Source: an uncultured Treponema sp. (GTDB taxonomy: Bacteria; Spirochaetota; Spirochaetia; Treponematales; Treponemataceae). Taken from it: 54,769 nucleotides of DNA. A program made the position numbers and the translations under genes. Position 1 is the first letter of the stretch; every line of letters begins with the position of its first letter. The notes below the pieces were generated by a model. That model saw nothing but the letters and a program-made list of their open reading frames with translations. It searched no databases and was not told where the DNA came from. The stretch is taken from contig CAMJZA010000016.1 in NCBI GenBank assembly GCA_946410085.1, positions 1 through 54,769 on the forward strand, read 5' to 3'. This document shows positions 32,183 through 40,551 of this stretch, in pieces.

Positions 32183-35100
32183 ATGACTATTTCAGAGCTT
32201 GCCGTCAAGAAACCGGTGACGACCCTGCTTGTCTTCATCATGCTGATTGCGATGGGCATTTACTGTACCCTCCAGCTGCCGATGGACATGTACCCCAACA
32301 TGGAACTGCCCTACATGCTCATTATGACCAGCTATCCGAACGCGGGACCGGAAGAGGTTGAGCAGAGCCTGACCCGTACCCTCGAGTCTTCGCTGTCCGG
32401 CCTTTCCGGGCTCAAGAAGATGCAGTCCCAGTCGTCTGCCGGTCAGAGCCTCATTATTCTGGAGCTCAATTTCGGAACGTCGCTGGACAATGCGGCAAAT
32501 GAAATCCGGGACAAGATAGACCTGGTCCGTTCCTACCTGCCTTCCGATGCGGAAACGCCCGTGACGATAAAGGCGGACCCGTCCATGCTCCCCATGATGA
32601 CGCTGGCACTCAAGGGCAACCGTACGGCGGAGGAACTGCGCGACTATGCGGAAGATATTGTCCAGCCGCGCCTGGAACAGATAGACGGCGTTGCTTCTGC
32701 CAGCGTTTCCGGCGGCCGGGTAAAGTCCGTCAACGTCGACATCCCCCGCGACCGGCTTGAAGCCTACGGCCTGTCCATCTCGACCGTTGCCCAGATGATC
32801 GGGGCGCAGAACCTGCAGTCGTCGGGCGGTACCATCCGGACGGGTGACATGAACTATACGCTCAAGACCAACGGCAAGTATTCGAGCATCGAAGACCTTA
32901 AGAATACCGTTGTTTCCTACAAGGTTTCGCAGGGCGACGGCATGTCGCCTCCCGAGGTTAAGACGATCCGCCTGCGGGATGTCGCTGACGTCTATGAAGG
33001 CTACAAGACCGAAAGCAGCTATGCCTACCTTGACGGCGAGCAGTGCGTCATGCTGAGCGTCACCAAGCAGAGCGGTTCCAACTCCGTCAGCGCGGCAAAG
33101 AAGGTCCGTGCCGCCATGAAGACAATCAAGGGCGATCTGCCCGGTGACGTCGAACTCATCGAAACGTCCAATACGACGGACGTCATTGAACAGACGATTG
33201 CCGAAGTCGTCCGCTCCGTCGTGCAGGGTGCCCTCCTTGCCGTCCTCGTGCTCTTTGTGTTCCTCCGTTCGTTCAAGAGTACGATTATCATCGGTCTTGC
33301 CATTCCGATATCCGTCTGCATTACCCTGCTCTTGATGTACTTCACGGACATCACCCTGAACATGATTTCCCTCGGCGGCCTTCTTTTGGGAATCGGTATG
33401 CTCGTTGACAACTCGATCGTTGTCCTTGAGAACATATTTTCGTATACGCAGAAGGGTTCCAAGCCGACCGTTGCGGCAATCCTCGGGTCCCGCGAGATGA
33501 TCATGTCGATTACGGCAAGTACCCTGACTTCCGTCTGCATCTTCCTGCCGATGCTGCTGTTCAAGAAGCAGCTGGGAATCATGGGCCTCTTCTTCAATGA
33601 CCTGGCCTTCACGATTATTTTCTCCCTCATGTGTTCCCTCATCGTTGCAATCGCCCTGGTGCCGGTGCTGACGTCCCGCTACCTGAAGATAACGAAGCTT
33701 GCCGAGGGGCGGCGGGGAATCAGCTGGGGGATAAACCGGGGCATTGACGGCATCTTCGGGGCAATCGACACGGCCTATTCCAAGGGGGTCCGCTTTGTCA
33801 TCCACCTGCGCTGGCTGTTTATTCTCCTTGTCCTGTTCCTGCTTGTTGCATCGGTTTTTGCCATAAAATCGATCGGCTTTATCTTTATGCCGGCATCGCC
33901 GTCCGATACGGTAACCGTGAGCTTTGACCTGCCCAAGGGAACGGCCCTGAACGTAACGAATGAGACGGTGACCGATTTTGTCAGGACCGTGCAGGGGGAG
34001 CTGAAGGGCGTCAGGTATACGTCCGTGTCGGTCGGCGGCAGCAGCTGGTTCTCTTCTGCTGCGGAAACGAATACTGCTTCCGTTACCTATTCCCTCTATC
34101 CGGCAAGCGAGCGGCTTGAAGGCTACGACAACGAAGCAAGTGCGAAGGCAAAGCTCCGTAAGTATTTTTCCGCCTTCCCGGGTGCAAGGCTGTCCTTCAG
34201 CTCAAACAATATGAGCGGTGTGTCCTCCGGGAACATCAGCATTGACCTCAGGAGCAATGACCTGGCCCTGCTCAGGTCCACGGCGGAGCGCATACAGGCG
34301 GTGCTGGAAGAGAAGGCGACGGATGCCGTACAGGCGGTCAACACTGACCTTGAGGAAGGCCTGCCGCAGGTTGAGATTTCAGTGGACCGCGATAAGCTCT
34401 ACGACATGGGACTCAACATCTATGGCGTCGGTTCGGAGGTTTCCGCTGCGATAAACGGAACGACCGCCAGCCGCTACACGAAGGGGGGAGACGACATTGA
34501 TGTCGTCGTCCAGCTTTCCGAGGCGGACAAAAAAAAGGTTTCCGATCTTGACCAGATTTTCGTGCTGAACAATTCCGGTGTCCGTGTTCCCCTGTCTTCG
34601 ATAGCATCGTATACCGAAGGTACGTCACCGGTTTCAATCCTGCGCGAGAATCAGGCCCGCATGCTTCATGTCACGGTGGAACCTGTTCCGGGCCTCTCGC
34701 TCGATGTCGTACAGTCGCGGGTCAAGCAGGTGATGGACGAGAACCTGCCCAAGGACGAAAACATAACGATTTCCTTCTCCGGTGACTATGAGGACATGAT
34801 CGAGACGGTCGTGAATTTTGTGGCCATCGTCATTATGGCTGCAGCCCTCGTGTTCATCGTTATGGCAAGTCAGTTTGAATCGCTGATAGACCCCTTCATC
34901 ATCCTCGTGACGATTCCCTTCTCATTCATCGGCGTCATCGCGATTTACCTGCTGACCGGCCAGCAGCTCAACGTCATAACCGTCATGGGTGTCCTTGTCC
35001 TCGTGGGTACCATCGTCAACAACGGTATCGTCCTCGTGGACTATACGAACCTGCTGCGCAAGCGGGGCTATGAGCTGGAAGAAGCCTGCGTACAGGCTGC

Positions 35101-35413
35101 AAAGAGCCGCCTGCGTCCGATCCTGATGAGTACGCTGACGACCGTCATTTCCCTGACGCCGATGGCCTTCTTTCCTGCGGAAGGTTCCGAGATGATGCAG
35201 CCCATCAGTTTGACCGTATTCGGGGGCATGACCTTCGGTTCAATTATGACATTGTTCATCATGCCCGCCATCTACTTTATCGTGAACAAGGGCCGTCTGA
35301 AGCGGGCTCTGCGGAAGGAGGAGAAGCGGAAGGAGCGGGAGCTCAGGGAGGAACGTGCGTCAAAGCGCAGGCTCGGAAGCCTTGCCGCCGTGGAGGTGCT
35401 GCATGGAAACTAA
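32183..35413 (+). CDS. RND (AcrB-type) efflux pump, inner membrane subunit
   Basis: A 1076-residue proton-driven RND transporter with the twofold repeated layout: one membrane segment (about 12-30), a large periplasmic loop, segments 2-6 (about 335-535), segment 7 (about 545-565), the second periplasmic loop and segments 8-12 (about 870-1040). Characteristic motifs are GIGMLVDNSIVVLENIF in segment 4 and VGTIVNNGIVLVDYTNLL in segment 10. Segment 4 has DN rather than the DD of AcrB, as in other HAE-type pumps outside the proteobacteria. A Lys/Arg/Glu-rich tail follows. The substrate cannot be read from sequence. Confidence 0.96.
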   Translation: MTISELAVKKPVTTLLVFIMLIAMGIYCTLQLPMDMYPNMELPYMLIMTSYPNAGPEEVEQSLTRTLESSLSGLSGLKKMQSQSSAGQSLIILELNFGTSLDNAANEIRDKIDLVRSYLPSDAETPVTIKADPSMLPMMTLALKGNRTAEELRDYAEDIVQPRLEQIDGVASASVSGGRVKSVNVDIPRDRLEAYGLSISTVAQMIGAQNLQSSGGTIRTGDMNYTLKTNGKYSSIEDLKNTVVSYKVSQGDGMSPPEVKTIRLRDVADVYEGYKTESSYAYLDGEQCVMLSVTKQSGSNSVSAAKKVRAAMKTIKGDLPGDVELIETSNTTDVIEQTIAEVVRSVVQGALLAVLVLFVFLRSFKSTIIIGLAIPISVCITLLLMYFTDITLNMISLGGLLLGIGMLVDNSIVVLENIFSYTQKGSKPTVAAILGSREMIMSITASTLTSVCIFLPMLLFKKQLGIMGLFFNDLAFTIIFSLMCSLIVAIALVPVLTSRYLKITKLAEGRRGISWGINRGIDGIFGAIDTAYSKGVRFVIHLRWLFILLVLFLLVASVFAIKSIGFIFMPASPSDTVTVSFDLPKGTALNVTNETVTDFVRTVQGELKGVRYTSVSVGGSSWFSSAAETNTASVTYSLYPASERLEGYDNEASAKAKLRKYFSAFPGARLSFSSNNMSGVSSGNISIDLRSNDLALLRSTAERIQAVLEEKATDAVQAVNTDLEEGLPQVEISVDRDKLYDMGLNIYGVGSEVSAAINGTTASRYTKGGDDIDVVVQLSEADKKKVSDLDQIFVLNNSGVRVPLSSIASYTEGTSPVSILRENQARMLHVTVEPVPGLSLDVVQSRVKQVMDENLPKDENITISFSGDYEDMIETVVNFVAIVIMAAALVFIVMASQFESLIDPFIILVTIPFSFIGVIAIYLLTGQQLNVITVMGVLVLVGTIVNNGIVLVDYTNLLRKRGYELEEACVQAAKSRLRPILMSTLTTVISLTPMAFFPAEGSEMMQPISLTVFGGMTFGSIMTLFIMPAIYFIVNKGRLKRALRKEEKRKERELREERASKRRLGSLAAVEVLHGN

Positions 35414-35741
35414 GCAGCCGCAGGTTCCGGCAAAAGCCGGCGGGCCGCTTCAGCGGATCCGCCTTGAGATTATCTTTTCCCAGGCTCTGGAGGAGGACTT
35501 TCAGCAGGCCTGCAGGGACGTGCAGGTCGGCAGCCGTTTTACGAAGTTCGAATCGGTCATGGGGGCGGGAACCAGCGATCCCAAGCTCGGGGATGCGGTA
35601 TGGCCGCAGCTGAACATGATGTATGTCATTTACTGCGATAAGGATGAGGCGAAGAAGCTCTGCACCGTCGTCAGGAAGCTGCGGAAAAAGTTTTTGACCG
35701 AAGGCATTGCCTGCTTCATGAGCCGGGCAACGGAGCTGTAG
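35403..35741 (+). CDS. PG0541-like transporter-associated small protein
   Basis: About 112 residues, starting at the ATG at 35403 that overlaps the end of the RND gene. It resembles the PG0541 family, small soluble proteins encoded directly after RND pumps with a predicted ferredoxin-like/PII-like fold (RIRLEIIFSQALEEDF, then FTKFESVMGAGTSDPKLGDAVWPQLN, shown in part, and MMYVIYCDKDEAKKL). Its function is not established; position and fold suggest a sensor or regulator of the pump. The cyclase gene starts 1 bp after its stop. Confidence 0.75.
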   Translation: METKQPQVPAKAGGPLQRIRLEIIFSQALEEDFQQACRDVQVGSRFTKFESVMGAGTSDPKLGDAVWPQLNMMYVIYCDKDEAKKLCTVVRKLRKKFLTEGIACFMSRATEL

Positions 35742-35742
35742 C

Positions 35743-37296
35743 ATGGCGGGAGAAAGGGGCGGCTTGGAACGCGGGGTGAGCCTGAGAAAAATCGGCGTGC
35801 AGTACCTGTGCATCGGCTACGCGATTTCTCTCTTTTTTTCCGAAGCATCAAGTCTCCTGTACTCCTTTTCCGGTCTGGCAGCCATAGAAAACGAGGTGTT
35901 TGCGGACTGGGTGGAATACGGCAAAGGCTCCCGCCTGGATGAGATCGCCAGTTCGGGCGGTTTTGTCCTGCCGGTCGTCTGCATGATTTTCTATGCCTTG
36001 CCCCTGTTCCGGGGAAAGCGGACTCCGCTCGCTGACCGGCGGATCCTCAATACGCCGATTGCCGCCGCAATCTTCGTGCTCATGGGCTGGCTGGTAGACT
36101 TCGTCATCCGCTTCGGCGCCGCCCTGTCGGTGCATCTTTCCGGCGAACGCAATTTCCTGTCTGTCCTGCTGATTTTTCCCCTGTCAACGGTCATCACGGC
36201 CCTTCCGCCCATAACGCTCACCTACCTTGCACTTGAAGTGTTCAACCGGATGGCGGTGCTTCCCCGGCTCTTCCCCGACGGAAGCATTTTTTCCGTGAAG
36301 GGGGCGGTCAAGCCTTCGCTCAGTATCCTCTTCATCATGGCCTTCTGTGCGGTCTGCCTGTACCCCGTCTTTGAGATGACCTCCTTCCTGATATTGCGGA
36401 GCTATCAGCTGACGGGCATCGTCTCGTTCAGGCCGCTTTTGCACTGCCTCCTGCCGGTCCTGCTTGCCGTCCTCATCATGGCGATCCTCCTGCACCTGAT
36501 ACGCAAGCCCCTCAAGCTGCTGTCCGCCGCCGTCGGCAGGGTGGAGCAGGGGGACTACTCGCAGGGGGTGCAGCATGTCTCGAACGACGAGTCGGGCATC
36601 CTTGCCGACGGCTTCAACAAGATGACCGCATCCCTTGCGGAGAAGGAGTTCCTCCGTGATACCTTCGGCAGGGTCGTGGACCCGCGCGTGCGCGACTATC
36701 TGATGACCGGTAATGTTCCCCTCCAGGGGGAAAGCCGCGAGGTAACGGTCCTGTTCTGCGACATACGGAGCTTTACGGCGATGAGCGAGAAGCTGACGGC
36801 GGCAGAGGTCGTTTCCTTCCTGAACGGCTATTTTTCTGCGCTCGGGGGCTGCATTACGCGGAACAACGGCATCATCAACAAATACATCGGGGATGCAATC
36901 ATGGCGATTTTCGGCGCCCCCCTGCCGTCTGACCATCATGCGCAGGATGCATTCAGGGCTGCGCTGGAAATGCGGTCGGCCCTTGCACGGCTGAACCGGG
37001 GCTATGCGGCGGAAGGAAAGCCTCCCGTCCGTTTCGGCATCGGCCTGCACACAGGACCGGTCTTTGCCGGTACGATCGGCACAAAGGAACGGATGGAATA
37101 TACGATAATCGGCGATACCGTCAATACCGCAAGCCGGATTGAGTCCCTGTGCAAGCAGTATGCCGTGGACATCCTCATTTCCGGCAGTACGGCCCGGCAG
37201 CTCTCCTTTGCAGACGGAGCCTCACCCCTTGTCTTTACCGATAATGCGGACATTCGGGGAAAGGAACTGCCCGTGCAGGTCTATGCCGTCAGGTAG
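35743..37296 (+). CDS. Membrane-bound class III adenylate cyclase with HAMP domain
   Basis: A 517-residue protein with about six hydrophobic segments (residues 15-250), a HAMP linker (KPLKLLSAAVGRVEQGDYSQ, about 248-300) and a C-terminal class III cyclase domain (about 330-500). Catalytic residues are present: metal Asp in LFCDIRSFTAMSE and YIGDAIMAIFG, adenine-specifying Lys in NKYIGD and Asp in IIGDTVNTASRIE, with transition-state Asn and Arg in the same motif. It probably makes cAMP. It is the last gene of the efflux operon, 1 bp after the PG0541-like gene. A paralogue is at 49006-50544. Confidence 0.92.
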   Translation: MAGERGGLERGVSLRKIGVQYLCIGYAISLFFSEASSLLYSFSGLAAIENEVFADWVEYGKGSRLDEIASSGGFVLPVVCMIFYALPLFRGKRTPLADRRILNTPIAAAIFVLMGWLVDFVIRFGAALSVHLSGERNFLSVLLIFPLSTVITALPPITLTYLALEVFNRMAVLPRLFPDGSIFSVKGAVKPSLSILFIMAFCAVCLYPVFEMTSFLILRSYQLTGIVSFRPLLHCLLPVLLAVLIMAILLHLIRKPLKLLSAAVGRVEQGDYSQGVQHVSNDESGILADGFNKMTASLAEKEFLRDTFGRVVDPRVRDYLMTGNVPLQGESREVTVLFCDIRSFTAMSEKLTAAEVVSFLNGYFSALGGCITRNNGIINKYIGDAIMAIFGAPLPSDHHAQDAFRAALEMRSALARLNRGYAAEGKPPVRFGIGLHTGPVFAGTIGTKERMEYTIIGDTVNTASRIESLCKQYAVDILISGSTARQLSFADGASPLVFTDNADIRGKELPVQVYAVR

Positions 37297-37382
37297 CACA
37301 TGCCGGAATAACGCTGACTGAATCCTTTTCAAACGTAGCTGATGCCCTTTCAGTGGCGTACTCCCTCCTTTTTTTTCTGTTT

Positions 37383-37396
37383 ACTAGTATGTCAGT
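37383..37396. promoter_or_regulatory. Upstream operator-like site of uxuAB
   Basis: ACTAGTATGTCAGT, a 14-bp quasi-palindrome matching the downstream site ACTAGCATGTTAGT at 11-12 of 14 positions. Its centre lies 74 bp from the centre of the downstream site, about seven helical turns. The form fits a GntR-type hexuronate regulator (UxuR/ExuR kind), whose gene is not in the window. Confidence 0.6.
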
Positions 37397-37409
37397 ATCG
37401 AAATTCTAC

Positions 37410-37437
37410 TTGACAATGAGAAAAACTGTGCTAAAAT
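37410..37437 (+). promoter_or_regulatory. Promoter of the uxuA-uxuB operon
   Basis: TTGACA (37410-37415), 16 bp, TAAAAT (37432-37437). Operator-like repeats flank it on both sides. Confidence 0.8.
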
Positions 37438-37456
37438 GAGAGTGTTAGTGTGAAAT

Positions 37457-37470
37457 ACTAGCATGTTAGT
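37457..37470. promoter_or_regulatory. Downstream operator-like site of uxuAB
   Basis: ACTAGCATGTTAGT, nearly its own reverse complement (ACTAACATGCTAGT). It lies about 13-26 bp after the predicted transcription start, a repression position. Confidence 0.6.
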
Positions 37471-37501
37471 TGTTTCGCAAATGAATCGCTGGAGGGGAGC
37501 A

Positions 37502-37627
37502 ATGGTGCGAAACAAAAAACGCCTGCTATACTGCGGGCTTTCCGCTCGGACGGCCCGCTTTTCAGATAGAAACGGAGGAATTGTCAATTATGGAAATGAC
37601 TTTACGGTGGTACGGGACGGGCTTTGA
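37502..37627 (+). CDS. Possible small leader ORF before uxuA
   Basis: A 41-codon frame with a strong ribosome site (GGAGGGGAGC, 37491-37500), running through the hairpin at 37533-37558 and ending inside the first codons of uxuA. The peptide is basic at its start (MVRNKKRLLYCGL). The strong ribosome site is the main argument; I recognise no relative. Confidence 0.35.
   Translation: MVRNKKRLLYCGLSARTARFSDRNGGIVNYGNDFTVVRDGL
37533..37562 (+). terminator. Hairpin with short T-run in the uxuA leader
   Basis: GCGGGC-TT-TCCG-CT-CGGA-CG-GCCCGC (37533-37558) followed by TTTT. The stem is strong and the T-run short, so it may be a partial terminator or attenuator, or may influence translation of uxuA. 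Confidence 0.45.
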
Positions 37628-38696
37628 CTCGGTAACCCTGCAGCAGATTCGCCAGGTACCGGGAGTGCACGGCGTTATTACAACCTTGTATGATTCCGTT
37701 CCCGGCGAGGCATGGGAGCTTGCGGCAATCAGGAAAATCAAGAAAGAGGTCGCAGATGCGGGCCTGAAAATTGCCGGAATCGAGAGCGTCAACATTCACG
37801 ACGACATCAAGACGGGCGGCGGAGACCGTGACAAATACATCGAGAACTACATTACGACGCTGGAGCGGCTGGGGCAGGAAGACATCCGCATGGTCTGCTA
37901 CAACTTCATGCCCGTGTTTGACTGGACGCGCAGTGAGCTTGCCCGCGTGTGCGAGGACGGCTCAACCGTGCTTGCATACAACTCCAAGGCTATTGACGCG
38001 ATAAAACCTGAGGAGATGTTCAACTCGCTCGACAAGGATGCGGGCGGCTTCATCCTGCCGGGCTGGGAACCCGAGCGCATGGCCCGCGTCAAGGAGCTTT
38101 TTGCCCTGTATAAGGACATAGACAATGAGAAGCTTTTTGCCAACCTCGTCTACTTCCTGAAGGCGATTATGCCGGTCTGCGACAAGTACGGCATCGATAT
38201 GGCGATTCATCCCGATGATCCCGCATGGCCGGTGTTCGGGCTGCCCCGCATCATTACCTGTCAGGAGAACGTCGTCCGCATGCTCAAGGCGGTAGACAAT
38301 CCCCACAACGGACTCACCTTCTGTACGGGCAGCTACGGGACGAACCGGAAGAACGACCTCTGCGAGATGATTAAGGCCGCGACGGGAAGAATCCACTTTG
38401 CCCACATCCGTAACCTCAAGTTCAATACGGCGATAGACGATCCGGTGCAGGACTTTCAGGAGTCAGCGCACCTTTCCAGTGCGGGAACATTCGACATGTT
38501 CAAGATTGTCCGCACGCTCTACGAGACCGGTTTTGACGGCATTATCCGTCCGGACCACGGCCGCATGATTTGGGGCGAGAAGGCGATGCCCGGTTACGGT
38601 TTGTATGACCGTGCCCTCGGTGCTGCCTATCTGAACGGTCTCTGGGAAGCCTGCGAGAAGACGATTGACCGCAGCGGAATGACCCTGTACAGATAA
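37590..38696 (+). CDS. uxuA: D-mannonate dehydratase
   Basis: A 368-residue UxuA that dehydrates D-mannonate to 2-keto-3-deoxygluconate in glucuronate breakdown. It starts MEMTLRWYGTGFDSVTL, the usual N-terminus; a TTG at 37581 is less likely, since GGAGG at 37574-37578 fits the ATG at 37590. Family motifs include GIESVNIHDDIKTG, YNFMPVFDWTRSEL, HPDDPAWPVFGLPRI, FCTGSYG, HIRN and the C-terminal RPDHGRMIWGE, which hold the metal and catalytic residues. uxuB follows after 10 bp. Confidence 0.96.
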   Translation: MEMTLRWYGTGFDSVTLQQIRQVPGVHGVITTLYDSVPGEAWELAAIRKIKKEVADAGLKIAGIESVNIHDDIKTGGGDRDKYIENYITTLERLGQEDIRMVCYNFMPVFDWTRSELARVCEDGSTVLAYNSKAIDAIKPEEMFNSLDKDAGGFILPGWEPERMARVKELFALYKDIDNEKLFANLVYFLKAIMPVCDKYGIDMAIHPDDPAWPVFGLPRIITCQENVVRMLKAVDNPHNGLTFCTGSYGTNRKNDLCEMIKAATGRIHFAHIRNLKFNTAIDDPVQDFQESAHLSSAGTFDMFKIVRTLYETGFDGIIRPDHGRMIWGEKAMPGYGLYDRALGAAYLNGLWEACEKTIDRSGMTLYR

Positions 38697-38706
38697 GGAG
38701 TAGTAT

Positions 38707-40332
38707 ATGAAACTGACTGCTGAAGGAATAAGCGGTGCGAATGCTGCGGAGTGGAAGGCAAAAGGCTATGAGCTCCCGGCATTTGACCGTGCGAAGGTAG
38801 AAGCTGCGACAAAGGCACAGCCCTTCTGGATTCACTTTGGAGCGGGGAATATCTTCCGCGCTTTCCAGGCAAACGTGGTGCAGGAACTTCTGAACAAGGG
38901 TGTGTTGGACCGCGGCCTCGTCGTTGCGGAAGGCTACGACTACGAGATCATCGAAAAGATGTATCGTCCGCACGATAATATCGGGGCACTCGTTACGCTC
39001 AAGTCGAGCGGCTCTGTCGGAAAGACTGTTGTTGCTTCGATTATGGAATCACTTGCCGCAGACAGCGGCAATGAAGCGGACTGGGCCCGCCTGCGTGAGA
39101 TATTCCGCTCGCCGTCGCTCCAGATGGTGACCTTTACGATTACCGAAAAGGGCTACCTGCTGAAAAACGCAGCCGGCGTGTCCATGCCGGGTGTTGAAGA
39201 CGACTTTGCTACCGGTCCCGTCCTGCCGAAGTCCTACATCGGTAAGGTTGTGACCCTCCTGCACGAGCGCTTTGCAAACGGAGCACTGCCTGTCGCAATG
39301 GTCAGCATGGACAACTGCTCTCACAACGGCGACAAGCTCTATGCTGCGGTCAATGCGTTTGCAAAAGAATGGGAGCAGCGCGGGGTATGCAAGCAGGGCT
39401 TCCTTGCCTACGTGAACGACAAAAGCAGGGTGAGCTTCCCCTGGACGATGATAGACAAGATTACGCCCCGTCCCGATGTGAAGATAGAGCAGATTCTTGC
39501 CGCTGACGGGCTTGAGCAGCTTGAGCCCGTCATCACGAGCAAAAAGACCTACGTTGCACCTTTTGTCAACGCAGAGGAGTGCCAGTACCTTGTCATCGAG
39601 GATTCCTTCCCGAACGGACGGCCGCAGCTGGAAAAGGCGGGACTGTACTTTACCGACCGTACGACCGTAGACAAGGTGGAAAAGATGAAGGTCTGCACCT
39701 GCCTGAACCCCCTGCATACCTTCCTTGCCCTGTCCGGCTGCCTTTTGGGCTATACGCTGATTGCCGACGAGATGAAGGACGAAGATCTGCTGCGTCTGGT
39801 CAAGCGGCTCGGATACGAGGAGGGACTTCCCGTTGTGGTTGATCCCGGCATCATCAAGCCGCGCAATTTCATCGATGAGGTGGTGGGCATCCGTATTCCG
39901 AATCCTTTCATGCCGGACACGCCCCAGCGGATTGCCTGCGATACGAGCCAGAAGCTTCCGATACGCTTCGGCGAGACGATAAAGGGCTATCTTGCACGGA
40001 AGGATCTGGACGTTGCATCGCTCAAGGTCGTGCCGCTCGTGTTTGCCCTCTGGCTCCGCTACCTGATGGCAGTGGGCGATGACGGTAAGGCATTCGAGCT
40101 CAGTCCTGATCCCCTGCTTGCCGAGGCACAGAAGTATGTCGCCGGCGTACAGCTCGGCGCAGATGCTGCGGCCGTGGCGGCTGCCCGTACGGCGGTGGAA
40201 CCGCTGCTGCATCGGGCGGAGATCTTCGGCGTCGACCTGTTCGATGCGGGGCTTGCGGATGCGGTAACGGATTATTTTGCCCGTCTGATTGCCGGTCCCG
40301 GCGCCGTTCGGGACGTGCTCAAGAGCCTGTAG
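38707..40332 (+). CDS. uxuB: D-mannonate oxidoreductase (fructuronate reductase), mannitol dehydrogenase family
   Basis: A 541-residue long-chain dehydrogenase of the mannitol dehydrogenase family: FWIHFGAGNIFRAFQANVV is the N-terminal nucleotide-binding region, MDNCSHNGDKL lies near residue 200 and the catalytic Lys region is KVCTCLNPLHTFLA (about 332-345). With uxuA directly upstream, reduction of D-fructuronate to D-mannonate is the likely role. AAGGAG lies just before the ATG. No uxaC or kdg genes lie nearby, so the pathway must be completed elsewhere in the genome. Confidence 0.93.
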   Translation: MKLTAEGISGANAAEWKAKGYELPAFDRAKVEAATKAQPFWIHFGAGNIFRAFQANVVQELLNKGVLDRGLVVAEGYDYEIIEKMYRPHDNIGALVTLKSSGSVGKTVVASIMESLAADSGNEADWARLREIFRSPSLQMVTFTITEKGYLLKNAAGVSMPGVEDDFATGPVLPKSYIGKVVTLLHERFANGALPVAMVSMDNCSHNGDKLYAAVNAFAKEWEQRGVCKQGFLAYVNDKSRVSFPWTMIDKITPRPDVKIEQILAADGLEQLEPVITSKKTYVAPFVNAEECQYLVIEDSFPNGRPQLEKAGLYFTDRTTVDKVEKMKVCTCLNPLHTFLALSGCLLGYTLIADEMKDEDLLRLVKRLGYEEGLPVVVDPGIIKPRNFIDEVVGIRIPNPFMPDTPQRIACDTSQKLPIRFGETIKGYLARKDLDVASLKVVPLVFALWLRYLMAVGDDGKAFELSPDPLLAEAQKYVAGVQLGADAAAVAAARTAVEPLLHRAEIFGVDLFDAGLADAVTDYFARLIAGPGAVRDVLKSL

Positions 40333-40334
40333 TC

Positions 40335-40434
40335 TGAGAGGCATGAGGGGCCTGTGTTCCCGTTGTTCGGGGGCACAGACGTATAGTGCGAGGGGCCGCA
40401 GGCCTCTCATTGGCTGGGACGGTCAACGTCCCAG
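40335..40434. other. Structured intergenic region after uxuB
   Basis: Nested inverted repeats TGAGAGGC (40335-40342) with GCCTCTCA (40402-40409) and, inside, CTGTG (40352-40356) with CACAG (40374-40378). A separate perfect 8-bp hairpin, CTGGGACG-GTCAA-CGTCCCAG (40414-40434), follows. No T-run follows any of them. Possible Rho-dependent end, small RNA or mobile palindromic repeat. Confidence 0.5.
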
Positions 40435-40500
40435 GCGTTGCTGTCGGTTGCCTTGAAGCTGCGCTGTCGGTTGCCTGGAAGCGTTGCTGTCGGTTGCCTA
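40435..40500. repeat. Three 23-bp tandem repeats before ychF
   Basis: Copies at 40435-40457, 40458-40480 and 40481-40500 (last one short) share GCTGTCGGTTGCCT. TTGCCT of the third copy forms the likely -35 of the ychF promoter. Confidence 0.8.
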
Positions 40501-40522
40501 ATTCCTGCGAATGCTATATAGT
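40494..40522 (+). promoter_or_regulatory. Putative promoter of ychF
   Basis: TTGCCT (40494-40499), 17 bp, TATAGT (40517-40522). A ribosome site TGAGGA lies before the ATG at 40552. Confidence 0.6.
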
Positions 40523-40551
40523 AAGGCCATATATATTTTGAGGAATACTAT

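Noticed and set aside
32192..33805. 537-residue open frame on the minus strand
   Set aside because: Lies antisense to the RND pump gene; composition rich in His/Arg/Gly/Asp with no family motif, as expected for a shadow frame in GC-rich sequence.
39049..40410. 453-residue open frame on the minus strand
   Set aside because: Antisense to uxuB, no recognisable domain, no ribosome site; shadow frame.
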